This document shows, piece after piece, positions 21,265-34,700 of a stretch of 64,000 nt of DNA; positions within the stretch are counted from its first letter, which is position 1, and every line of letters starts with the position of its first letter. The notes beneath the pieces were generated by a model. That model was not told the origin of the DNA, searched no databases, and was given only the letters and a program-made list of their open reading frames with translations. Origin of the DNA: Anastrepha obliqua (Eukaryota > Arthropoda > Insecta > Diptera > Tephritidae); the NCBI RefSeq assembly GCF_027943255.1, contig NC_072897.1:46226044-46290043 (forward strand), read 5' to 3'. A program made the position numbers and the translations under genes.

Positions 21265-23458
21265 TCTTCTTCTTCTTAATTGGCGCTATAACCGCTTACG
21301 CGATTTTGGCCGAGCTTAATAAAGCGCGCCAGTCGTTTCTTTTTGTGCCAACCGGCGCCAGTTGGACACTCCAAGTGAAGCCAAGTCCTTCTCCACCTGA
21401 TCTTTCCAACACAGAGGAGGCCTTCCTCTTCCTCTACTACCACCAGCTGGTACCGCATCAAATACTTTCAGAGCCGGAGCGTTTGTATCCATTCGGACGA
21501 CATGACCCAGCCAACGTAGCCGGATCTTTATTCGCTGCGCTATGTCTATGTCGTCGTAAAGCTCATACAGCTCATCGTTCCTTCGCCTGCGATATTCGCC
21601 GCTGCCAACGTGCAAAGGTCCAAAAATCTTACGCAAAATCTTTCTCTCAAACACTCCAAGCGTCGCCTCATGGGATGTTGTCATCGTCCAAGCTTCTGTG
21701 CCATGCGTTAGGACAGGCATCATGAGAGCCTTGTAGAGTGTTAGTTTTGTTCGTCGAGAAAGGACTTTACTGCTCAGTTGCCTACTTAGTAGAAGTAGCA
21801 CTTGTTGGCAAGAGAGATTCTACGTTGGATTTCAAGGCTGACATTGTTATCGGTGCTAATGATGGTTCCTAAATAAACGAAGTCTTTTACAACCTCGAAA
21901 TTATAACTATCTGCAGAGACGTGGGTGCCGATACGCCGACTGTATGTTTGAAGACAGGAGGTACTTCGTTTTATCCTCGTTCACTACCAGACCCATTCTC
22001 TTTGCCTCTTTATCCAGCTTGGAGAAGGCAGAACTAACAGCGCGGTTGTTAAGACCGATGATATCGATCTCATCGGCATACGCCAACAATTGTACGCTCC
22101 AATGAAAAATTGTGCCTGAGCGATTATGTTCTGCGGCTCGAACGATGCTCTCCAACATCAGGTTAAAGAAGTCACACAACAGCGAGTCGCCCTGTCTGAA
22201 ACCTCGTTTGGTATCAAACGACTCGGAGAGGTCCTTCCCAATTCTGACGGCGCTGCTGGTGTTGAGCAACGCCATCTTGCAGAGCCGTATTAGTTTAGTG
22301 GGGATTCCAAATTCAGACATCGCGGCATACAAGAAACTCCTTTCCGTACTGTCGAATGCAGCTTTGAAATCAACGAAAAGATGGTGTGTGTCGATTCGCC
22401 TTTCATGGGTCTTTTCCAAGATTTGGCGTATTGTGAATATTTGGTCGGTGGTAGACTTTCCAGGTCTAAAGCCACACTGATAAGGTCCAATCAGTTGATT
22501 GACGGTGGGCTTCAGCCTTTCACACAATACGCTCGCTAGAACCTTATAGGTGTTATTTAGAAGACTAATCCCGCGGTAATTGGCACAAATTGCAGGATCG
22601 CCCTTCTTATGGATTGGGCAGAAAACACTTAAATTCCAATCGGCAGGCATGCTTTCATCCGACCATATTTTGCATGGGAGCTGATGCACGCACCTTACCA
22701 GCTCCTCGCTACCATGTTTGAATAGCTCAGCCGGGAGTCCGTCGGCGTCCGAGGCTTTATTGTTCCTTAGCCACGTTATCGCTATTCTCACCTCGTCATG
22801 GTTGGGTAGCGCAACGACAGTTCCGTCGTCAACGATTGGAGTATCGGGATCTTCACACTCTTTATGACATGCGCTGCTATCACTATTTAACAGGTTCGAG
22901 AAGTGTTCCCTCCATAATTTAAAATTGCTCTGTACGTCAGTCACCAGATCGCCGTGTTTGTTCTTACAGGAAAACGCCCCGGTCTTAAAACCTTCTGTAA
23001 GCCGCTGAGCTTTCTGGTAGAATTTTCGGTCGTTGTTCCTATTGGCCAGCATCTCAAGCTCTTCTCACTCACGTATTTCGTCCTCTCCTTTCTTCTTTCG
23101 GATAATACGTCTCTCTTCCTTTTTTAGCTCTCTGTAGCGATCCCACATGGCTCGCGTTGCGCCCGATCGCAGCGTGGCTCTATAGGCGGTATCCTTTCTT
23201 TCTGCGGCAGCGTAACATTCCTCGTCGTATCAATTGTTTTTTCGGGCTCGCCGGAATCCGATTTCTTCTTCGGCGGCGGTAAGTAGAGAACGAGAAATGT
23301 TGCTCCATTGTTCGTGCATGCTGGTTGGTTGGGCAGTACTCTCTGAAAGCAGGAGTGAGAGTCGAGTGGCGAATCTTCTGGCTGTCTGTTGTGATTGCAG
23401 CTTTTCGATGTTGAACATTCTTTGCGTAGGTAGATGTACGTTTTTTGCTGCACAGAGG
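21265..23458 (-). mobile_element. RTE-like LINE, 5'-truncated
   Basis: Read on the minus strand. Its 3' end is an (AAG)n tail (21265-21276 on the + strand as CTT repeats) preceded by GGTTATAGCGCCAATTAAG. It codes for a reverse transcriptase in pieces; the apurinic endonuclease part is missing. The 3' tail is similar to the SINE tail elsewhere in the window. It abuts an I-like LINE at about 23460, so one probably inserted into or against the other. Confidence 0.82.
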
Positions 23459-23538
23459 CTAAATACAATAACATTGAAAAAAAATTTATTTCCACTACAA
23501 ATCTGATCGGGGTATGCAATCTGAAAATAGAAATTCAC
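21316..23538 (-). pseudogene. RTE-like LINE reverse transcriptase
   Basis: In sense direction: a linker (LQSQQTARRFATRLSLLL, about 23400), a KKEERR-rich segment, then 23052-21907 (381 codons) with the RT: NNKASDADGLPAELFKHG, NYRGISLLNNTYKVLASVL, QCGFRPGKSTTDQIFT, FVDFKAAFDSTERS, FRQGDSL, and LAYADEIDIIG, where the catalytic YADD has become YADE. 21801-21316 is the C-terminal part (TKLTLYKALMMPVLTHGTEAW; RLRWLGHVVRM; GRGRPPLCWKDQVEKDL). Frame breaks at about 23053 and 21900-21800 show decay. RT signatures point to the RTE group; clade assignment is by memory of motifs only. Confidence 0.82.
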
Positions 23539-26500
23539 AACAATCTAAATTGCACTAAAGGCACTGTTTATTCGCCTTATCTGAACGAAGTAGAAGCGAA
23601 ATTTGTTCACGGTAAACCAACTCCGAGTGGTGTAGTCTTACTTACATTTGACATGTGCCATTTGCCAGAAATAGTTCGTATCTCTTGGTATACTACCAAA
23701 ATTAGGCTATATTACCCCATTTCTATGATATGCGAGAATTGTCAGATTTTCGGGCATGCAGCAAAACGGGGTAGCAAACACAACAACAAAACTCTCTAAA
23801 TGAATTAATTATTCTAAATAAAAATAGCAATGAAACAAATCATACACCAAACAACTCATACGAAAATCACAAAATAACTCACGACGCAATAAAAATCGGC
23901 TTACCCAATACGAATGATAACAACTTTCAACAACAAGCCTCAATTATTGATATGCAAATACACAATACCCACGAAAGCACAACACAAGAAATCCCAAGCA
24001 CTGTAGAAACATACCGTGCACATAATAACTTTTCGAACTCAGAAATAAAAGAAACTAAAGAATGATATGAATACAATTCCAACAATGTTATCAGTCAATG
24101 ACCCAACAACAAGTGTAATAGTCTCAGAATTGCTTTCACATCTTACCACCTCAAACAATCAGTGGGTACAGTGGGTACTTCCTAATTTCTTCCTCGCAAG
24201 CCGAAATGCTGGAATAAATGTTTCGTACCCTATAGTGGAATGTGACGGTATATTTAATATTTATGCCGACCTCAATACATTGATTAAAGAATTCTACCCA
24301 GATATCATTGCCTTTATGAAAAAATCCGTGATCCATAGACAAATCCCCATAGCCTCTTGCATATTCTGTTTGGCGATCGATGTAGATATTGATACAGAGA
24401 ACTTCCAAATATGCTTAAAATTTGCAATACTCCGATTATTCAGCTCAGAGACTTTAACGCCTGGAGCCCCCTTTAGGGTTCTCCTTCCACAAACAGTAAC
24501 GACCAGAATATAGCTGATATAATCCATTCCTCTAATACTCGCACATCGCCCATAAGCCATATTGCACGATAGATGAACTCCGTAACATAAATATAAAAAA
24601 GATAGGGCTGACATAAACCTTGTCAATTATAAAAAAAGCAAACGCCGCGTTCAGAAAAGAACTAAATATAAATCACTGGAAAAGTCCTAAGCAGATCTGG
24701 GCAGATATAAATATGCTTACTGGCTTTACATCATCCTCCTTCATCCTTTTTATTAACTTACCTCAAATAGCAGAGGAATTTGCATGTTCTTGGTCAAAAC
24801 ACTTCTACCCCTTCAACTTCTACAAACACTTCAACGCTCTAAAAGAACAAATTATAGCAGAAATCTATGGCAACCCCTCTCCTTCTCTCAGCGTTCTAGC
24901 AATAGAAGCTCCCATTAATTTAGATGAGTTTGAATCCAAAGTTTTCAAATTGCCTAAATCTCCTACCCCATCCTCAAAGACCTCCACGCTGCCGCAAGAA
25001 GGAGTATACATTCGTTCCCCACGTCACCAGTCAGAGCAGTTCTAACCGAAGTCGGACTACCTGATATCTCGTACAGAGCCGAGTACAATACAATGATGCT
25101 AATACCTAAACTACTCCATTGCCGAAATCAGCTGATATTTACCCCCATTAACGCTGTTTTGCTTCATGCACGGAATAAATCCACATTATCACGGTGCATA
25201 ATACCATTAATACAGGAAATGGACATAATATCGACAACAACGTTAATAAAAACAGTATCCCATCCACCTTTCATGATTCTTAAATCATTTTCGCTGTTCA
25301 GAATTATTATAAGAACAAAACCAGCTCTATCGCATACCTACAAATATTTAAGGAATCCTTCAGCCATATAACGAGGGCTGGGAAAGTATATACATCGATG
25401 GACCGAAACCTGATATCAGTACAACGTTTCATGTTACAAACACACTTGGTGCCACCATTACCGTCGGTTCTCTGCCCACATACTGCTCAGGTTTTACACT
25501 TGAAGTACCTGCTCTGCTTGAAGCAGTACTGTACTCATCTCGTAAAGATGGTAAGCATATTTCATGCACAGACAGTACTATAAGTCTTCAATAGAAGCCA
25601 TTCTTAATCCATTGTACGAATGTCACCTCATAAACAAAAACTTACTTGATGCTTTCCATTTCAATTCAACCGGGCTATTCGGGTCATGTTCTTCGATTTC
25701 GATGTAACTTAAATATGTTGCTCTCTGGTCAAAATAATGAGACACGTATTTTTTTGTTCACCCGAAAAAAATCTTTTTCAAGAGTTATCGGCAATTTTGT
25801 TTTTCGGCTCAAACTCGATTTTTTTTAATTATATAAGAAAAAAATTTTTTTAAATGCCCATAACTTAGTCAAAAATGAACCGATTTTAATAACTCTGGGT
25901 TCACAATGATCGTAATTAATTACACGAGCGACTTCATGTAGAAACAATTGCAAAAACGTAGTTGAAAATTTTTTATTTAGCAAAAAAGAAAAAAAATTTA
26001 AATTTTTTCGAAATTCAATATTTCAAAAAGTGTATTTTGTTTTTTTTATAACTTTTTTCTAATCAAAAGGACATCTCAAACTTTAATTGAGCTGAATGCC
26101 TAGTAGCTAAAATGAGTTGTTTTTGAGTAATGCATTTTTGAGTAAAAACCCTGTTTCGCACTTTTTGTTTTTTGCAAAATAAAACATTTTCAACTACTTT
26201 TTTGCAATTGTTTCCGCATGAAGTCGCTCGTGTAAGTAATTATGATTATTTTGAACCCAGAATTATTCCAATCGGCTTATTTTTGACTAAGTTATCAGTA
26301 ATTAAAAAAAATTTTCTTATATAGATTCTTTCCATTTCAATTCAAAAGGGCTATTCGGGACATGTTCTTCGATTTCGATGTAGCGCAAATATGTTGCTCT
26401 CTGGTCAAAATAATGAGACACGTATTTTTTTGTTCACCCGAAAAAATTTTTTTTCAAGCTTTATCGGCAATTTTGTTTTTCGGCTCAAAATCGATTTTTT

Positions 26501-27843
26501 TTTAATAATATAAGAAATTTTTTTTTTAAATGCTCATAACTTAATCAAAAATGGACCGATTTTAATAATTCTGGGTTCAAAATGATCGTCATTAATTGCA
26601 CGAGCGATTTCATGTAGAAACAGTTGGAAAAAAGTAGCTGAAAATTTTTTATTTTGCAAAAAACAAAAAGTGCGAAACAGGGTTTTTACTCAAAAATGCA
26701 TTACTCAAAAACAACTCATTTTAGCTACCGGGCATTCATCTTAATTGAAGTTTGAGGTGTCCTCTTGATTTGGAAAAAGTTATAAAAAAACAAAAAAATA
26801 CACTTTTTGAAATATTGAATTTCGAAAAAATTTCAATTCTTTTTCTTTTTTCCTAAATAAAAAATTTTCAACTACTTTTTTGCAATTGTTTTTACATGAA
26901 GTCGCTCGAGTAATTAATGACGATCATTTTGAACCCAGAATTATTAAAATCGGTTCATTTTTGACTAAATTATGGGCATTTAAAAAATTTTTTTTTCTTA
27001 TATTTAAAAAAAAATCGAGTTTGAGCCGAAAAACAAAATTGCCGATAACTCTTGAAAAAATTTTTTTTCGGGCGAACAAAAAAATACGTGTCTCATTATT
27101 TTGACCATAGAGCAACATATTTCAGTTACATCGACATCGAAGAACATGACCCGAATAGCCCGGTTGAATTGAAATGGAAAGCATCACTTACTAACGGTTA
27201 CCTGGACATACAGGCATTAAAGGAAATGAGATTATGGATAAAAGAACAAAAGAAGCTAACACCGAACCTCTCCTTTTTTACGATTACCTCACAAATGCAG
27301 ATATTCGTAAATTCTGCACAAACAGCAACACGAAAGATGGCATATATAACGGAATAAATACTGGCATTTCTATAAAATCTGCAACCCCGATGGTACACGA
27401 TCGACCATTCATGCAAATCTGCCAATTAAAAATATAAAAACTTTTGTCAGGCTCAGAATTGGACACACGATTACTACACACACACACAAATCTCCTTAAC
27501 GGCCAAACTGCACCACTATGACCCTCATGCGGCGATTGCAATCTCATAGTATCTCACCTGCTCGATGACTGTCCAGAGCATCGACAAATCAGAACAGTTC
27601 TATTTACTAACTCTAAAACTTCTGATCATCTTAAATATATTAATGCCACCAACGTCAATACTCATTACACTTCGTATTTCTATGTAAAATAAGCATATGA
27701 TCAAATATCCTTACGGCACTAAATATTATTACCTACGTACATATGTTAATTTTTATCTTGCCGGCTGCCCTGGCAGCCAGTCCTTTAAATTTAAGTGTAG
27801 TGTAAATATTTATAATTGTTTCTCTTTAAATAAATAAATAAAG
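23459..27843 (+). mobile_element. I-like LINE remnant interrupted by a fold-back element
   Basis: A Gag-like fragment (23500-23780) with a partial zinc knuckle (CENCQIFGHAAKR) is followed by endonuclease and RT-linker remnants (24067-25045), an RNase H remnant near 25380-25600 (IYIDG; EVPALLEAVLYS), a 1540-bp fold-back insertion (25647-27186), then the C-terminal part (RLRIGHTITTHTH and a CHSLDDCPEH-like CCHC region, about 27460-27580) and a (TAAA)n tail ending near 27843. Many stops and deletions are present, and the RT core is largely missing. A TAA-type tail and the RNase H fit the I clade. Confidence 0.7.
25647..27186. mobile_element. Double fold-back (palindromic) element
   Basis: The ends TGATGCTTTCCATTTCAATT and its inverse bound 1540 bp, flanked by CTTACT on both sides (25641-25646, 27187-27192). 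Inside, similar arms alternate in direction: a first palindrome (about 25647-26316) and a second (about 26327-27186), which starts again with TTCTTTCCATTTCAATTCAA. The palindrome centres carry matching AT-rich motifs such as AAAACAACTCATTTTAGCTA. It is non-coding, resembling Foldback-type or tandemly joined MITE elements. Confidence 0.88.
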
Positions 27844-27964
27844 TTCACACATATTTACACACTCGTCTAAACACATATAAATAATGGTCTGTTAAAGAGC
27901 ACACATCTAAAAATCTTTTCACCCTGCTATCGAGCCAAGCTGACTGAATTTTTGTTTCCGAATT

Positions 27965-28080
27965 TAATCAGCTAAGCATCATCGACATTTGGTTCCAACA
28001 AGACGGCGAAACTTGGCAAACAGCGCGCTTAACTCGTAGCCGCGGTGGACAAATGCTAGATATCATATTCAAAAAATAAA
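27965..28080 (+). pseudogene. rosa-like transposase C-terminal scrap
   Basis: The frame reads IWFQQDGETWQTARL then RGGQMLDIIFKK and a stop, i.e. the second catalytic block joined directly to the C-terminal end of a rosa-like transposase, with everything between deleted. Confidence 0.65.
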
Positions 28081-28093
28081 TACCAAGAAATTA

Positions 28094-28722
28094 CAGTCTG
28101 TGCAGGAAGAAAAAAACCGGTTTTTTTCTTGTGAGTTCAAGATATATTTCGTTCTGCTTTTTGCTGCATAATAATCTCATTCAAGGGCTACGACGCCAGT
28201 GCTAACTCAGGTTAGTGTCATTCGAATTTTTCCCGTAAACGCAACCAAACAAAAGTGACTTTGTGACTACGCCAAAGTGAGTATCAACACCATCGAACGT
28301 CGACTGAAGAAGGCGTCCAACATCATCAAAACCACTGCTCTCAGAAAAACACATTGAGAAATAACAAAACAAGAAAATGGCGTCACAGTATTGGACTGAC
28401 CTTCCCATTCCCCAAACGCCAACCCCATTGAGAATGTGTGAGGAATTATGAAAACGCATCTTGCCGGAAGGTCAGTCTATGATTTAGAGCAACTCGTGCG
28501 TCAAGTTCGCAAAATTTAATCCTGTTTGTCGACGAGCTATGCAGAAAAGGTGGTTCAAAGCATGAAGAAGATGCCAGGTTATACTCGACAACGATGAAGA
28601 CTACACGGCTTATTGAGTAATTACAACTAGTAGTTTTGTACATACTTTCACATAAAAAAATTTAAATATACATATTTTATACTTCAGGAATGATCGCGGT
28701 TCCTTTTTTCTAACACAGACTG
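28094..28722 (+). mobile_element. Tc1-like element, internally deleted
   Basis: The TIR CAGTCTGTG... at 28094 and its inverse ending ...CACAGACTG at 28722 are flanked by TA (28092-28093, 28723-28724). It contains transposase scraps: a HTH/linker piece (VSINTIERRLKKAS) and the C-terminal DDE part (SPNANPIENVWGIMKTH, with the DxNPIE Asp replaced by Asn, then a conserved KVVQSMKKMPG-like end). At 629 bp it is about a third of a full element. Confidence 0.85.
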
Positions 28723-28885
28723 TATATACCACATTATAACAAAAAAATCTTTCTTTAGAAAATCATTCCAGCAATATTTGTTTTGTATTACATTATCATT
28801 TCAAGTTTTCAAGCTCTTTAAAAAACACATGATACAAACACGTTTTGATGGTCTCAATATAAGAAAAATAAATGTGAAGATACGT

Positions 28886-29060
28886 ACACCCTTACACCCT
28901 TTTTGGGTGTTTGGCCGAGTTCCATCTCCTACTTGTGTCGGGCATCTTGATGACCTACAGTATTTTTTTTGAGATGAGTTTTTTCAGGGCAGAAATATAC
29001 TCGGAGGTTTGCCATTGCCTGCCGAGGGGCGACCGCTATTAGAATTATTAGAACATACGT
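28886..29060 (-). repeat. SINE copy, 5'-truncated
   Basis: The reverse complement of the SINE tail and body: CACCCTTTTTGGGTGTTTGG at the left, then the conserved GGTTTGCCATTGCCTGCCGA block and GCGACCGCTATTAGAA. The tRNA-like head is missing. Confidence 0.85.
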
Positions 29061-29303
29061 TTTCAGTCCCATTCCACTAAATCCACAATACGTAAATAAA
29101 TATGACATACATACATATATTCAGCAGATGCATGCAGTTGAAATCACTTTCTTGGGTTGTGCGCGGACTGAAGTGTTAGTAAAGCGGAATATTGGCAGCG
29201 TTCAAATCTATTCTCCACATCGTTATTCGACATTAATACTTGTATATATCTGAATTTGAATTTTATACACATTTTTATATGTGGTATGAATACATACTAT
29301 ATA

Positions 29304-29900
29304 CAGGGTTTTCCATATTTGACGTACCCATCTGGCAACCCTGTATCTTTTGACAAAGACGTTTGATCGCTTAATGACATACCGCGTTGGAGGCATCAGT
29401 CCAAGCCGATTTTTACCATGGAACAGTACACCCCACGCGAGCGCTCCCAAATTGTTGAAATTTACATTCAACAAAAGAAGTCAATTGTGAAAACTCAACG
29501 TGCGTATAAAAAATTAAATAATGTGAAAAGTGCGCCTTCTAAGAACACCATTAAACGTTTGTACGAACGGTTTTCGACTGGTGATGCTCTTTCTAATAAA
29601 AAGAGGCCAAATAAAAACCGACCAAGGTGATCGGATGAGAATATTGCTCTTGTACGGGCCAGTATTGAGACGTCGCCAAGGACATCCCAAAATCGCCTTT
29701 CTCAGCAGTTGGGCATTGCTCGCACCACTTTACAACGAATTATCCGCATTGATTTGCATTTATTCCCGTATAAGATTCAATTCACGCAAAGATTGTTGCC
29801 TGCGGACAAGCCTCGTCGATTGGAATGGGCCCAAAGATTACAAAAAAAACACATGGGTCCGTCGAATATGGGCAACCCAGTACTTATACAATTGAGCATT
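29304..29900 (+). mobile_element. rosa-like transposon, N-terminal half
   Basis: It begins CAGGGTTTTCCATATTTGAC after a TA (29302-29303), like the ends of the element at 15699-16221. The transposase starts at the ATG at 29418 (MEQYTPRERSQIVEIY) and has the helix-turn-helix segment, a stop at 29628-29630, then continues in frame (SDENIALVRASI, RTSQNRLSQQLGI, TLQRIIR), shifts frame near 29850 and reaches RRIWATQ. The catalytic core beyond is deleted; no right TIR was found. Confidence 0.78.
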
Positions 29901-31663
29901 TACAGTTTTTACGCATCTCATTGGATATATCCTTTTTTTTCTAGTTTCTTTTTACTGGACTGTATGAAAACAGTTTTTTGTGTCATTGTCAATTTTTAGA
30001 GTGGAGTTGAGAGTTTCAGGAAATAACTATTATTTTCATAAACATTGGGCTCATGGTCGAAATTTTTTTTTAAATATTCACGTGGGATATCTCTTTTTCT
30101 GTTAGCAGATGTTCTTTGTTCACTAGGTCCTTTGGTCCTTTGGTTGCATTTCTTTTTGTTAACAATTAACAAGACAACACTTTTGAGATAGAAACCTATT
30201 TAAATCTTCGTGTATGTATGTAAATGATATGAGTTGCAATTTGCAATACATTTCAATGGTTTTTTTGTGGTATTTGTATAATTTTTTTAATTTTTAATTT
30301 TTTAAACATTTTTATACATAACTCCCTCAGTTTTAAGACTGTTTTGCTAAGTACTTTTTTATAATATGTAACTTCCAGAGAAGTGATTGTGTGATAATAC
30401 ATATATTTCGAAATCCGATTTAAAATATCCGATGGCCACTAGATAAAGTGAAGTTTTGTTTTCCAAAAAGGGAAAATTTATTAATTCTAATTAAATTGTC
30501 TTACATATACATTAAGATTGAAATAGTTTTCTATAATAAAGTTAAATGTACATACAAGACTACAATTAGATAAGATCAACAATCGAAACCTTTGCCTATA
30601 TTTTGAACCTGTACAGTGCTATTGTCCAAGCGCTCTCCATTTTCTCTTCCGACAGTGTAGCTGTTATGGACCTTCTGCCAAAACTGATGAATTTTTAACT
30701 AACGAAAATATTCGCCAATATAGCATGCACTTGAAGAGGAGCTATGCCATGGTTACTTTTGTGTATACGTATTTACAAATTCAACCCACACTCAATCCCA
30801 ATGAACAATTTCAACTGCTGGCAATACAGAAACATACCTCTTTCTCTTTCACTTAAAATCAGCAGTAAATAAGATAACATTTAGATAATGGAACGTCTAG
30901 AGCAGAAAAGCTTTGACTCGCCAACGACCCTAACCATACTTAAAACTTATTGATTATTTTTTGATATAAATATATGAACATGTAAACAGAAGCCTAATCT
31001 AAACGGGCGGGTTAGAAAAACGCGATTTTGTGCCGAGACAGTTAAATTTGTTTCACAACTTGTGGGTTTCTCAGAGTGGTAATTTTGAATTCGACACATA
31101 CCGTTCATACATTCAATAAATTGTTACTTCGCCAATATTATAGAATTACGATGTAAAATTCGGGTTACAGCTGTCCCGTCCTACATCCGTATTCAGCAGT
31201 TTGATGGAAGACAAATTCTGAGGGCGGAACTAGTTTTTCTTGCGAGACTGCTTAATTGTTTGCTGTGAGAATTTGTGTACAGAAGAATATTAAAGGATTC
31301 ACATCAACAACATTGAACTTCAAATAATTTCGGCCCTCCGAGCCAATTTTATCGTGTTTTTCACTTTGCATTTGTTTTATAAATTTTGTGTACAAATGTA
31401 TATGTTTATTAATTCTTTGAAATATATGATTTAAAATTTTGTAAAAATTACTGCATTGCAGGCAAATCTACATATGAACATACATATATAAAGAACAATC
31501 CCAAAACCGAATAAAAATAAAATGAAATTCAGCTAAGTAAGAAGAATATGGGTATATAACCTTACAAACAAAACGAGAACGATAGAGACCTCATAAAAAC
31601 CAAAAGCAAACGGTTTGCATATTATAAAATGTGTGAATAATGTTTGAGTGGAAAAAAAAATCT
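29901..31663. other. 5' flank of the large pangolin exon
   Basis: AT-rich sequence with no convincing coding frame. It may hold an alternative promoter and 5' UTR for the exon that follows. Confidence 0.35.
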
Positions 31664-31672
31664 TATAAATAG
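31664..31672 (+). promoter_or_regulatory. Possible TATA box
   Basis: TATAAATAG lies about 33 bp before the ATG at 31705. That spacing would leave an unusually short 5' UTR and no clear initiator is seen, so it may be chance in AT-rich DNA. Confidence 0.2.
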
Positions 31673-31704
31673 CCCAAGAATACTCGGTGTTGGAGGTGTG
31701 TCGG

Positions 31705-34700
31705 ATGTCGTCCTTATTGCATCAGCAACTGACTTTAGAAAAATTACTTGAAACAATACCTCATTCGGGTGCCGTGTTACCCCCGTCGCCGGCTCTATCG
31801 CCCGTACCCCAGCTGGCTCCTACATTTGCTACTCTTCCCATCAGTAGTAACACGTCCAGATCAGCGACACTAACTGCAGCTGGTAGTCCAGCCCTATCAG
31901 AATAGCCACTGCTTTGGACCGATACTACGCAAATCACTGCAGTGAAAACGTTGACTCCTGATGGAACCGACTATGTTGTGGCAGCCACTGTTAGCAAAAA
32001 GAGTAACGAAAGTAGCAATACTGATAATGGCAAAAACCTTAGCAGTGACACCGGCAAATTGCTTGATTCAAAATTTCTTGCATTCGATTTGATTCTCAAT
32101 GACCCACCCGTCGTCCATGGATTGCAGAAGCCAAAAGATATGAACGCTTGCAATAATCTTGTTGCATCAACGCTTTTACGGTCGCAATTACGGTTAACAC
32201 CAGCAACCTCGGTTCCGGAAAAAGTGGTACCACCATCTTCCATCACCAATACAAATAAACTGAATGTTATTGGCATTAGCCGCTCAGCAGTTTCGGACGA
32301 GCATATGGTACATGTACAGCATTCTAGCTACAACTCAATGTCTACTACACGCAGTATACGGGGACAGAATCCACATTCTCGTTTTAAGCGAGAGTTCAAA
32401 GCTGAATCAGTGCCACATGACTACATTAATCACCATCAGCAGAAACAATATCTCCAAAGTACTGAAGTGGGGCCATGCAATGAAACCGAATTGGCGGCAA
32501 AGTCGAAAAGTATTACAAATACCCTATCTTCAGCAAACACAAAACGAAAAAATGTTGTCGTAAGCAATACAGATTCCCTTTATGAAAGCAGCGAAGATGA
32601 CGGTCAATGTGTCGCGGACATTGAAACTGAAGACACCAGCCCGTATTTGTACGATGAAGTTTTGAATGATCGAGTGTCAAGTGTTGCATTTAAACATTTA
32701 CCCCCATCAACAGTAACAGCTTCGGACACACGTTTGGAACAAGCTCCCACGTCAGATAGCGGCCCCATCGAGCAGAAAAATATTAACCACCCTGAAGAGG
32801 CTGTTAGCGAACATAACCTTTTTCTTCCAACGAATGATCTTACAGAGCCCACCACCGCAATTATAGATAAAAAGAGCCAACTGCTGGCTCGACTTTTTGC
32901 TACAGATCTAGTTATTCCGAGATGTTATCAGCGTTTAAATGCTTATTCATCACCAAGCGTATGCAATGGAAGCTTACAGCATTCACTTTTTATTCCCACC
33001 GAGCTTGCAGGAGACGCACTTGAGCATAAAACTAATAGCAGGATTACGAGCACGAATGCAGATATGAACGGAATTGTGTTAGAAAAGGATGAAACTGATA
33101 CTGCCATACCCGCTCTATTAAAGGCCAATTATCTAAGGCCTATGGTGTCAACAACTGAGGCGGGCGAGCAGCCAGCATCTACTGCAGCATTCACATTGTT
33201 AACGGAAATATTTTTGAGGCAGCATGATTATCAGCAGCAACAAAAACAGCGACAACAACTACTCTCCTCTGCGGCAAATACGGCAAATGTTATGTCAAAT
33301 TTGCAAAGAGATGAATTAAGTAAGCTATCAGCAGCAGTACAGCCGCAATCCCAGCAATTACAACTGCCTTTGCAATTACCATTATCTTTGTCTGTACCTC
33401 TACCATTTTTACCTATCCTTGGTAATAGCAGCACTTTGCGGACAAAGAATGCTTCTTACGACATTCCGGCTTTTTTATATGGTAACCCAAACAGCGAGTA
33501 CAAAGAGCGGACATATGTAAAGACCCCGCCACAAACGAACGAGCAGCAACTGTGGGGACATCCGGAGAAACAAGACTCAAACCAGTTATTGGACACACAA
33601 TTATTATGTTCCCGAGTGCTGCGCACCAATGCATCAACATTATCGGGTCATTTGCGAGAGGGCGAGTTTCACTTTATAGACTATGCTCCCACCGTTCTAA
33701 AACCTAGTTCTGATCCGAGCAGTACATTGTTTTCGACGCATAGTTTCAACAACAATCGCAATAATTTGTTGATCACCAATGGCAACGATAGCAACAACAG
33801 TAGTGCTTCCTATAATACTTTAAACCTTTCATCAACACAAACTGGGGCGTTCCACTCCTCAACACCGTCAAATTTACCCACCGAAATTAGCAGTGATGGC
33901 TGCAATCGCACTACGCCCATCCCTAGCCCCACCATCATTAACACAAAATTAAACGGCAACGAGCTATTATCTGCACAAGAAATGGCACTTTCGGAAGCGC
34001 AACTGCATCTCGATAAGTTCTTAGAACTTAGCAAAACGTTTGTTGAGCTAGCCATACGGAACTCATCCGTTGAACTAATATCGCGCATTGTCCCGCTTAT
34101 CAAAGAGAATATGCAACAACGGAAGCAATTGATTGACTGCATTAATTCCCAAGTAAACCAACTAAAGCATCAATGCGCCAGTGCAAATATCTATTGCGAA
34201 CGCGCAATGAGACGACGGCAGTTATCTGAAATAAAATTACAATCGCAGGCACGGCAACGAACACTTGGTTATATATCGAATAAAATAGCCACAGCATCTG
34301 CAATCGCAGCAACAGCAGCAGCGGCCGAATCGCATCCACTGCCACCACCATTGTATATTAAAACCGAGCTCATGCATCAAGAGAATGTGAGCGAGAGTGG
34401 TAAAAGCGAGGCAGATGATAAAGAATATGGGATTCAATCTGCAATAAACACAAAGCGTACGTTGGTAGAAATAGAGGATGGTATCGAGAGATACGTTAAA
34501 GCATTTTTCAAACAAAATTGCAATGAAAGTGAAGTAAAAAATGACGAAAACAATGTTATGCAAAGTAAAGATAATGACGAAAAAGCCAAAGATTTCATTA
34601 AGAGTTCTAATAATAAAGAGGAGAATGATTTCGAGCCAAATTGTGACGAATCGCATGAAAAATTAGGCAGAAAGCAAATGCCCACATTTGGTACCGAAGA

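Noticed and set aside
1..31680. Search for the armadillo-binding first exon of pangolin.
   Set aside because: No frame resembling the conserved acidic N-terminal motif was noticed on the + strand; it may lie upstream of the window.
34237..34656. Minus-strand frame of 139 codons opposite the pangolin large exon.
   Set aside because: It is a shadow of the long + strand frame; composition mirrors poly-Ala/Gln coding on the other strand.
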